Shown piece after piece: positions 45,971 through 55,439 of a stretch of DNA of 62,000 nt. The stretch is taken from contig NC_081410.1 in NCBI RefSeq assembly GCF_030272615.1, forward strand, positions 138,858,849 to 138,920,848, read 5' to 3'. Below the pieces are notes generated by a model. The model was not told the DNA's origin. It saw nothing but the letters and a program-made list of their open reading frames with translations, and did no database searches. The stretch is from Cryptomeria japonica (lineage: Eukaryota; Streptophyta; Pinopsida; Cupressales; Cupressaceae). The position numbers were made by a program, and so were the translations under genes. Positions within the stretch are counted from its first letter, which is position 1; each line of letters starts with the position of its first letter.

Positions 45971-48424
45971 TGCACCACTAAGAGGGGGGTGAATCAATGG
46001 TTCTCAAACTTTCTCCCTTTAACTGATTAAGTGAGCATACCGGTATCAAATCTAACTTAATGCAAACATACTGGTTAGTGGGGAGGCCAACACAAATGCA
46101 ATCACACACAAAAGGCCATCACATAACACTAGCATGTACGAGGAAAACCCAAGATGGGAAAAACCTCAGTGAGCAATGCTACTGGAGTCTACTACTCCAA
46201 TCCAGCCTCACAATCAAAAACTTGTTACAATGTTTAGGGCTACAACCCAAGGAGATACAACCCCTAATTTAGGGCACCAACCCAAGGAGCACCAACCCCT
46301 AACTAATTTATGGGCTACAACCCCTGCACCGAACTACAACTCAGTGATCTCAATGATAACTTCAAAATACAAAATTAGTACTATTGTTACAAGTGAATCT
46401 TGTAACCATCTCATATACCTCTCTCTTCCGGTGAGACACCTTCTCTGCTACATCGATTCGCCTCTCTCTGTTGCTTTGCTTGCTGGTAAAACACTACCAG
46501 TTCACCTCTCCTCTATTCTGCTCAACTGGATCTCCTCCTCACTGCTCTTCTATTTACCGGTGCTATACTCTATCAGTTATATATTTTCCTTCTCTACAAC
46601 TTCCTTCACTTCTGCTCTTCTAGTATGGACACTACCGGTTGAACACTTCAACCTACTTCTCCCTCACACTGCTTTGCTCTCACATGCATAAGTAACACTT
46701 GATCACTTCGCAACACTATCTTCCTCTCTTTGGAAGCACTACTCTCTCATCCAGCGACCCTTAATTATGTCCTTGGCCTGCATATTTATATCCTGGTTTG
46801 CCCGCCAAAGGCCTATTCAAATTCTAGGTTGTTAGGGTTTTCTCATCATCCTCAAGGGAAACCGAATCCAATCAGATCTTTCCCAATCTAATCTCCCTGA
46901 CAACCAACTGAACACCTTCGCCATTAACGTGCCTTCTAATACACGTTTTCCAAATATAGAAAACATGGTCATGTATCTCGACCTGCCTCTGTCAAAACGC
47001 CATTAATGTTTATGTTGTTTCCTTCTCGGGGTCTTCTCACAATCTGATCTTCTTGCTTCGATCTAAGCACCAACAACTCCTTGATTCTTCTTTGTCGTTC
47101 ATTCTTCCTCAAGCCACACACCTCTGATCTGATCCACGAATCACGGGATCCATATTCAATGCACACCTGTAGAAATACCTATCTCTATACGACACTTCAC
47201 CATCCTATGTAATCTTGCCACCTTGAATCCATGTGGCATCCATGTCGACCAACTGCCAACTTGACTTCTTCATGTCGTTCCAGATAGGATCACCGACCAA
47301 ACACTCTACCGGTTCCTCTTTCCTATTGGTTTACTAACCCTGCCGGTATCTCACATTCTACTGGTTCACTCATCATGTTTGCACTTGCTGAACTGTCAGT
47401 GGAACACCTTGACCGGTCGCCAGACATGTCTATCCAAGCATGCTCGTCTCCATTAGATGGGAGTCACAGCTCTTAGCCTCTTCATTTCCTTACCGGTTCT
47501 CAAGCTTACCGGTAACCATCCTGATGACAACATGTATCAACCTTCAGTGGTTTCCATCTAAGGCATCTGCATGCCGGTTTCATTCTCTATATTCAGCTAC
47601 ACCACTCTGCCTTCATCATCATACTGAATATCAACTCATCCGATTTGTCAAGATGACAAACTCATCAATCCTTCACTTGTCCAGGCAATTCAACATGCCA
47701 TCTTTGTCGGTCTAGTGCATATCCCCGATTTCATGCACTCGAGGCATCCCTTCATTTTATTGGTAGATCCGGTGTGAACCTCCAAACACTTGCCTTCACC
47801 TCTTCTTCCTTATCTCACTGAACTATGATATACACTATGCATGATAGGAGATAAGTTCCACTTACCGGTGGAGTGATACCTTGTCATCAACATCCAACAA
47901 TGTACTCATGTAGCTTCCCTGTTTGTGTAGCACATCTTCAAACATGCACATGTGATCCAGTGTGAGAACGTTCACTGTCACTCATCTCTTCATATGGTGG
48001 CTGCATCTTTATCCGGTGGGAGTCCTGATGTTCTGCAACCTCATAACATTCTGGTGACCTATTCATTCTTCTCTTCCGGTGTTGATGTGATTCAGGTAAC
48101 ATTCTGCCTCTTCATCACAAACACCATCCAAGCATTCTGCTCATTGTCAACACTTCACTTTCCAGTTGACATACTCTTCTTGCTGGTGATACACCGTGCC
48201 GGTACCGGTAACCTTACCATTCCATCCACACAAGTCAAGCACAAACTTGTGTACTGGTGACTCTAGTGATCACCTTCCTTACCTTACCGGTGTTCTGCAA
48301 CACAAGGTGATATCAAAGATATCTCAACCTGTACTCCGCCTTGACAGTGTTGCACATAACCTATTCCTCTCATACCGGTAGACATCCCACGTCGGTTGAC
48401 ATCAATGACAACACAATGCCAACA
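45971..48424 (-). repeat. Solo LTR of a Copia-type element inserted in LINE
   Basis: On the minus strand it begins TGTTGGCATTGTG, like the Copia LTR at 19703, and ends with a C tract, then CTCTTAGTGGTGCA. The hairpin-like block is at 46137-46169. CCGGT occurs well over ten times. The length is 2,454 bp with no coding region, so it is taken as one long LTR. The target duplication is not clear: if the right end is 48421, a four-base ACAA flanks it; the family start suggests 48424. It separates two halves of the LINE RNase H. Confidence 0.8.
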
Positions 48425-48610
48425 AAGTTGATAGATTATAGAATCAGGCATATATTCAAAGAAGGAAACTGAGTGACATACTACTTAGCAAACAAAGGAG
48501 TTTCAGCGAAGGAGGTTACATATTGGTCAAATGAAGACCTTGAGGAGGAGTTATTTTATTCAATGATTCAATTAGAGAGGAATGGGATACCACGTGTAGG
48601 AGTGGGTTAG
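48425..48610 (+). pseudogene. LINE RNase H, C-terminal part
   Basis: Directly after the LTR the plus strand reads YRIRHIFKEGN, a stop (TGA at about 48471, where Trp is expected), then YYLANKGVSAKEV, the last helix region of plant LINE RNase H (usually GN-ADxLAN). It ends with a Trp-containing tail and a TAG at about 48608. This confirms that the LTR split one LINE. Confidence 0.75.
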
Positions 48611-48612
48611 AC

Positions 48613-49607
48613 ATGACACCTCTTAGAGGAAAGACAAGAGAGGAGAGAGGCAATGAAAAGACTATAGAAGCAGAGAAGGAAGATTTTTGAGTAGGTGGTG
48701 ACAAACAAATAGTAAGATGTTTAGCCGATGATACAAATGTGGCATCAAAAGAGCAGAGTAGATGAGGAAGTATGGGAATTGGCGCAAATTTGCTAAGATT
48801 TGATCTGAGATCAAGTACATTCTCGATAAGAGGAAGATATGAGCTACTAGAAGAATCCAGATATGAATATAATATATAGGGAAGTAACAGAGGAATAATA
48901 CATGTTGAGTTGAGTGGAGAAGGGTGGTTGAAAGTAGGCGAGTAGTCGGCCTCTAGTCTCTCAGGGAGTTGCGAGATTGCAAAATGGTGTTTCATTTTGG
49001 GGTCAGTTGCAAGTGTGAGGAGGAGAACATGCAAAAGAAGATCAAGAGGCTCTTCTATGCAGGTGATCTCACATACAGGGCGATGCATAGACTGGCTGAG
49101 ACTACCTTGGGAATAGGAAGACACTGGTGTGATGGCTACATTTTTGAAGCGATAGGGTGCCCAATGGTTGATATCTTGGACTCTAGAGAGTCTAGTGTAC
49201 AGAGGATAACCGGGTTTATAGCTGGTCCTAATAGGCACGGTGTTGCCAATGCAATTTTTAATCTGGAAGAAAATTAATGGGTCAGCATTTTGAGGTCATA
49301 TTTTAATTTAGCAAATTTTATTTCTTCGGATTTTGAAGAAGGGATAGATAGTGAGGAAGAGGAGGATTACGAGGAGGAAGTGGATGTAGAGAAAGATGAG
49401 GCATATGCATGGATCCTAACTGCAAATGAGAGGAAGAGGAATTACATTGATGAAGCTTGGGAGGTTTATAGAGTGGGAGTCATGAATGATAATATGACAC
49501 CCTTTCAAAAATTGCTAGAGTCAAAGGATAATTGGCTATCCGAGGTCTCATCGGAGATGATGGTGAAGATTGGAGAGCAGTTGGCTATGATTCTGAAGTA
49601 TATTTGA
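48613..49607 (+). pseudogene. Unrecognised decayed reading frame after LINE RNase H
   Basis: After the RNase H stop, another frame starts at an ATG near 48614 (MTPLRGKTREERGNEKT) and is broken by stops and a shift before 48969. From 48969 one frame runs to 49607 with a single TAA at 49275 (about 213 codons). It contains DLTYRAMHRLAETTLGIGRH, DGYIFEAIGCPMVDILDS and ITGFIAGPNRHGVANAIF, then an acidic run (SEEEEDYEEEVDVEKDE) and a helical end. I do not recognise the family. It could be a LINE 3' frame or an older gene into which the LINE inserted. The long antisense frame (48516-49238) is a Ser/Leu/Pro shadow. Confidence 0.5.
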
Positions 49608-49610
49608 GTC

Positions 49611-50747
49611 TGTTCTCAGAATTTGTAAATCATTATAGTTATAGTACGTCATTTGTCAGGTAGGGAGTGTCATATGTTTGTTGTAGGTTTGAGTCTGATT
49701 AGATAAGGGAGGATTGTAATTGGTTCATTTTCAATTGTATGAACATTGATGTATTTTGATTTGAAAAGTAATATAAGAAGCTATCACCACAAAGATAACA
49801 CTTGCCATTATATATACATATTTATTTTATATACTACAACAATTTTATAATATTTTAATATATTTTTCATTTTTTATTTGATTAGAAAATTATATATATT
49901 TAAAATATTCACAAACTTTAAAGATATCATGTTCATTAAAATTTAATCGAGAATATATATCACATACTAAATTATCTTATCTATATAAAACCTCAAAACC
50001 CAAACTATTCAAATAATATATAAAAAAAATAAAAATTATATAATATTATTAGAAACCTCTTGTTTGTAAAGATTATTAAGTCAATCTCCAAAACTATGAG
50101 ACCTCCGAGTTATCATTTTGAAACTTTACTTTCTCGTTTTTATGCCAAACAAACCCTTTTTAATTCCGCTATGGACGGTGTATAATGGATTTGTTACATT
50201 TAACTTTAACTTACATTAGTGTTTAATACAATTTTTTTGGGGTCAAAAGAAAAATTATGATTTATTACGAAAGGATTCTCTTTCTTTCACTTATAATTTT
50301 GAATTTTTATTTTCAATTTTCATAAAAATTTGGGTTCCAAATACATACTAATTAGACAATTTTTTATAAAAATCAAGTGAATCTATTTATAGATATAAAA
50401 TGTTAAATGCACAAGGAAAGTTTAGATTTGTACCAAAAAAATCAAATCTATAATGCAAATTAAATTTACTAGAATTTTTTTTATGGAAATTTTTTCATCC
50501 ACGAAGTTGTTTTAGCTGCCCTAGGCTGAAACCTCTTCAGCTAAGAGCCAAGAACATCGTAAGTGATCAAGCCTTGCTGAGTACAAAGCTCCGACCTCAT
50601 AAAGGATCAAGTCTTGCTGAGTACAAGGCTTCGACATGATAAGGGATAAAGCCATACCGGAAGTTTGAGAACAACCCAATTTAAATTTTATCATTTTACT
50701 TTGGACACATCAAAATATAAATAATTTTAAACCACAATTCAAAAGTT
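49611..50747. other. AT-rich spacer
   Basis: No coding signal. Near 50568-50633 a phrase of the form GATCAAGTCTTGCTGAGTAC is repeated after about 40 bp, and a third, diverged copy occurs near 55163, so it is part of some dispersed repeat. Confidence 0.45.
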
Positions 50748-50758
50748 ATGATTTAAAT

Positions 50759-50943
50759 GGGGTGACCCATGTAGTACAGCGATTAAAACACTTGCTTGGT
50801 GAAACCGCCACCAAGATTCAAATCCCTGCTAGGTCGCTATACTCGCAGGCTTGGTACTTTCGCTGGACTGGTAGACTCACAGATTTGAACAGCAATAATG
50901 TTCGACACTTTTAAAAGTGCCCATTACCGATAAAAATAAAATA
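50759..50943 (+). mobile_element. tRNA-derived SINE
   Basis: A 185-bp segment has RNA polymerase III promoter boxes: a box A-like TAGTACAGCGAT at 50772-50783 and a box B-like GATTCAAATCC at 50815-50825, about 32 bp apart, as in tRNA-derived SINEs. The head GGGGTGACCCATG resembles tRNA-head SINEs of the Au type. An imperfect 11-base duplication flanks it (ATGATTTAAAT at 50748, ATGATCAAAAT at 50944). The tail is A-rich. The family name is not certain. Confidence 0.65.
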
Positions 50944-50954
50944 ATGATCAAAAT

Positions 50955-51553
50955 ACGCTAGGTATACTAAAAATTTGTTTTGGCATATTTTGAGGGTAAT
51001 CTGAGAGACCCAAAAGAACCACAGCTTTGACCATGGTGATAAAATTGAAGGCAGAGTTATGGTAAGTGACTGCAATTTGGGAGTACAGAACGAACATGTG
51101 ATAAATGTAACAGTTTGGAAGTACTGACCTTACCTAATCCCAAAGGGAATGAAAGAAGATAAAGACATTTGAGAGGTTTCCCTAAAACATCATAATTATG
51201 CAGAGCTGTTCAGGACAGCATGTTCACAGACTAGCAGGGATACAAGGATAAAGTTTATAAGAGAATCGACAGAAGACAGAACATCCAATATAACAAGGAG
51301 AAAGTCCAAAAGAGGATACAGAGAATACAGTACATTCAGATAGATTTAAAGCTGAAGCACCACCAATACCAATCACTGTACAACTGAAAAAGTAACGTTC
51401 ACAATCAATGTAATTACTTGGAAACTGATGTTAAAAGTAATAGTTATTAGTTAACTTAATGTTCAGATTCTGAAGCTTCATCACCCATCACCCATCACAT
51501 ATTTTTCTGCATCAGAGAGAAGAGTGAAAGTTTTTGGATTTGATTGTGTATTA
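50955..51553. other. No recognisable feature
   Basis: Mixed-composition spacer with no frame above 60 codons and no repeats seen. Confidence 0.45.
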
Positions 51554-51701
51554 GTTTTTTCATCAATGTTTCGGATCACAATTTATGATCTATTTTTCTT
51601 TTGCTCTGATCACAGTCTATGATCCATCATCACGATGGAGTAGTGCTAGAGGAAAGAAAAATGGATCATAGAATGTGATCCAAAATGTCGAATGAAAAAA
51701 C
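51554..51701. repeat. Hairpin (foldback) element, arms 54 nt
   Basis: Arms 51554-51607 and 51648-51701 are inverted copies with a few mismatches (GTTTTTTCATC... against ...GAATGAAAAAAC). The loop is 40 nt. The unit GATCACANTYTATGATC occurs in each arm and once more in the loop. A similar GATCATGG...GTGATC string lies in the loop of the hairpin at 17227-17390, and another GGATCATTGAGTTTGATCC follows near 51847. Confidence 0.75.
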
Positions 51702-52399
51702 ATGTACTTCTTAATCTAAAAGTTTGCTCGATAAGAATCTATCTCTTCATATAGATCTTGATTACTAATATGTTTCTTAATAATCAAATTTTGAGTTATT
51801 CTATTTGAATATTCGTAATTAACTCTTGCTCTCTTGTTGTTGATGGTGGATCATTGAGTTTGATCCGAAATCTCAAAGAAATAAACTCACAGAGTTGATA
51901 CCAAAAGATAAACACAATATTCATACTTCGATTTTTGAGTTGTTGAATAGGTGAGAATTATTTATTATTTAAGCTATTTTCTTGTTGGGATTCTTTCGGA
52001 GTTTATGCTTAGAGTTTTGTACAATGTATTTAGAAATTATGTGTTACTATCTAGAAATGTCACTATAATCAAGTTGCAATTTATTTTGGAGTAACCCAGG
52101 CACAGTTACAGGACCCCTTACTATTCTATGGCGAGATACTATTCCTCGGATAGCGGGAGGGCCAGTAATGTGGATTTTATAGAAGTAATTATATTATCTA
52201 AAATTACATTGTGTTTTTGTTGTAAACATCAAAACTCAATATAAAAATTTCAATGTAAATCTAATAATTAAAAACTAGGACATGTTCACACCTTTTCCGA
52301 TTCATCATTTTAACCTTGGTTGTTTTTATCCATAGATTCATGTTAAGCTTTTCTACAAGTAGGTATGGTCATGACTACGTTCATCTTATGGTAGAAAGG
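51702..52399. other. No recognisable feature
   Basis: AT-rich spacer. A GC-richer stretch near 52085-52165 has no motif that I recognise. Confidence 0.45.
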
Positions 52400-54900
52400 A
52401 TCTTGAAATGGTCATTTTAATGCCCAACAATAAAGGGGTTGCTATACAAGGTATTGCAAAGACGTTATTTGAAAAGTGTGGGTCCTTTTTAGCATGCCAA
52501 AAATCATTGCATTAGATAAAGACAATATGTTTCTCATCCAATTTTGTCTTTCTTGTAGTCCATGATGAAGAGAAAATCAATGCGATCCACAACATTCCAT
52601 TTATAACTAGATAAACAGATGAAAATTTTCAACTCTATAATTATGTAACTTTGATTGTATCACTCAAAGCATCCCTACACATGGCATTGAAACTTTTCAA
52701 ATGCCCAATGCAACAATAATTGATCAAATTTACAGTTCCATGAGACAATCCATTCCATATGTACCTTAGGTTACAACCATTTTGAGACCCTTTGATGTAA
52801 CATTTTCTATCAAGTTAGATGTGACACCACTATATTTGAAAAAGGGATTGGATAAGGTTGTATGCTAATTTTTAATAGGAAATGAAATATTTGCAATAGG
52901 TTCACATGATATAGCACTAAATGAGTGAAATGTATAAGCAATGGCATGATCAACATTTTTTTTGTCTTTAGTTCTAGGTTGAGACAAGGTATGATTGCAC
53001 CTTAAAAGAGAAAGGATTCAAGGCCCAAAGAAGAAAATCAAGCCTTTTTGATATAGTCTATACACCATTACCATACTAATGGGTGATATGCACGTGAATT
53101 CAACTTTTCATCATATTTCTTAGGTTACATCTATTATTTAAGTCATAATTACTTTAACAATACTTCATACCAATATTGGGCATATTAGATGTTGTTGAAC
53201 ATAGAAATGAACCTTGAAATAGTTGTTGACGAGCTTAAAGTGACCATTGGAACTTGTGTAAGCTAAAATCTATCATGAATTGATCAATTCACGACTTAAA
53301 CTTTTCAACACATATGGACTTCAAATTTTAAGTAACAAGATAGGATTTAGGACCCTAACAAGTGAGATATCAAAATCAATAACTCAAGCAAAAATAATTA
53401 GTTTTCTTATAAGATTGTTCTTATTTAGACACCCATTTTAATTTCTAAGAAGGACACAAATTACCACTAACCGTAATGACTCTTTTGTTATCAATAAGAG
53501 ACCCCTTTAACTATTTAAATCTATTTATTTTATTATAAATCTATAATATAATAGCTAGATTTGAAGCATGTAATGAGATAGGAGGCATAGATATCTCTTA
53601 TGAAGTTTCCCCAATATATATAAGATTTTAGTTGAAATAAAAATATATTTTATTCTATTCATTAGTTGTTGATCTTGTTTTATCATAGTTTGCTCAATTG
53701 TTTCTTATAATACGTTAAGTTCCTCAATCATATTATGATGAAATCACTTCTATTAAATATAATGTGTGTGTGTCTTTGAAAATTCAACTAATACAAAATA
53801 GGGTTGGTACACAAGGTATTTTCTATTCTTTAAAAGCTTTGAAATTTTGTTTCCATTGATTTCATGTCTATTTTTTTCATGAATAGAGATGATCGTGATT
53901 GTGTAGATTTTGTGGTTATTATGATGACTTGTAAAAAGGGTTATCTATGGAGTGTACTACAAAACAATTCCTTGCAAACATTTGGGTCCATTTTTTCTAT
54001 CACAAGTCATTATACATTAGACACAAATAATAGGTTTCTTATCTGTTGTTGCTATTTGTGATGGTCCATGAGGGGGACAAATTTGAGGAAATCAATAACA
54101 GTTAATTGACAAAATGATAGACAAATAGGAGTTGTTGACAATATGATTGCACACATTATATGAATGTATCACTTGAAGCATCACACAAATAGGAAGAGAT
54201 ATTTACCTATCCAACACAACTTCAATCAAGATATTCATGACTCCTTGGGAAATAATCTATTCATATTTTTCCCTAGGTTCCAACCATCAAAACCCATTGT
54301 TCTAGCACTACAAGTCACAATGGATTATGCAACACTACATGTAAAAAAGAAATCGGATAAGATTACCAAGTTTGTTGAGAGGATTAAACACATTTAAAAT
54401 ATAGGTTTAAGAGATGCTATAGCAAAGTAATAAAAATTACAAGCCACAACATGATCAACATTGCATTATGTCATTAGTTTTAGGTCGGAGATAAGGTATG
54501 TGACTACGCCTTCACAAAGAAAGGACTCAAGGTGTAAACATGAAACTTAAGTATTTACATAATATTCCATAAACCATTAGTATGGTGGATGAAAATCCAT
54601 TTGAACTCAAATTTCCATCCAGTCTTAGGTTACAACTAGTCTTAAACATAAAAACATTGACAACATTTTGGCCACTATTAGATAGGTTAGATGTTGAATA
54701 ATTGTAGAGCACAAAACTTAACCTTGAAAATAATTTTTTTCTTATTTAACTATCCATTTCAAAATTTTAAGAATAAATTAGGTCACTAATAAGCATGGGG
54801 TCTCTTTGTTTCTCACTTAGGGACATAATTTACTATATTTAATAAATTTCATATTTCTTATATTATAAAGTTATACAATAATTTAACTTTGAAGCATGAA
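52400..54900. repeat. Old tandem duplication, two diverged copies of about 1.2 kb
   Basis: The copies run about 52430-53590 and about 53810-54900. Shared landmarks in the same order are: GGTTG...ACACAAGGTATT; TGGGTCC-TTTTT; TATCACT-AAGCATC; ACATGATCAACATT (52948, 54450); TTAGGTTACA (53121, 54624); and a TTTGAAGCATG end (53561, 54888). The plus-strand translations of the two copies also resemble each other in part (DVTPLYLKKGLDK against VTMDYATLHVKKKSDK), so the unit may once have been coding. Stops break both. Confidence 0.6.
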
Positions 54901-55439
54901 AACACGAATACATCTATTTTCCATAATTTTTGAATTTTATTTGAGTGAAGAATCCTTATAAGTGAAAAAAGTTTAAAATAATGCCTAACAAATAATCATA
55001 TTGTTTATATACTTTAATAGTTCAAGTAAGGGCCTAAGTTTGATGGTTAATGTTGCTTGCAAAGCAATTTTTTTTTTCGGACGATTATTTATCCAAAATC
55101 ACCCTTCGAGTCAGTAACCCTCGGTATATTGGAAAATTTGAATGACTCCCAATGAATCCACCAAGGATCAAGTCTTGTTGAATGCAAGGCTTGTGATGTT
55201 CTAAATGGATAAGGTTGGGACCATGCCTTTAACAACTTTGACAGAATGGATATCCCCTAGTACTTAACACTAAGCTGAAAGACATTGATTAATTGTGCAC
55301 CTATAATTTAAAAGAGATCAATTAATTTTGCACCTATAATTTAAAAGAGATCATTTAATTGTGCATCTATAACCAAGCTCATAGTACCAACAAGTTGCTA
55401 AAAGTACTCACGGTTTTTTATCCTCTCAATGATAACAAA
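54901..55439. other. AT-rich spacer with a short tandem repeat
   Basis: About 55280-55370 holds two and a half copies of a 38-bp unit containing GCACCTATAATTTAAAAGAG. Near 55163 is a diverged copy of the phrase found at 50568-50633. No coding signal. Confidence 0.5.

Larger units (their letters stand above)
40646..48610 (+). mobile_element. Plant L1-type LINE, decayed and split by an LTR
   Basis: The order is ORF1 (DUF4283-like and zinc knuckle), apurinic endonuclease, reverse transcriptase, zinc-binding linker (zf-RVT) and RNase H, the layout of plant L1 LINEs with an RNase H domain. A minus-strand LTR (45971-48424) interrupts the RNase H. No start ATG for ORF1 is visible, so the 5' end may be truncated at the tandem duplication. 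No poly(A) tail was recognised at the 3' end. Confidence 0.88.

Noticed and set aside
46176-46691. 171-codon plus-strand frame
   Set aside because: It lies inside a minus-strand LTR and is Ser/Leu-rich shadow sequence.
48516-49238. 240-codon minus-strand frame, one of the longest uninterrupted frames here
   Set aside because: It is antisense to a purine-rich plus-strand frame, reads as Ser/Leu/Pro low complexity, and shows no domain.
50761-50830. A tRNA gene at the SINE head
   Set aside because: The A and B boxes are present, but the sequence cannot be folded by eye into a full cloverleaf and it continues into a SINE body.
52700-54540. A faint resemblance of the duplicated frames to small nucleic-acid-binding (Alba-like) proteins
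   Set aside because: Too few residues agree and both copies are full of stops; not supportable without a profile search.
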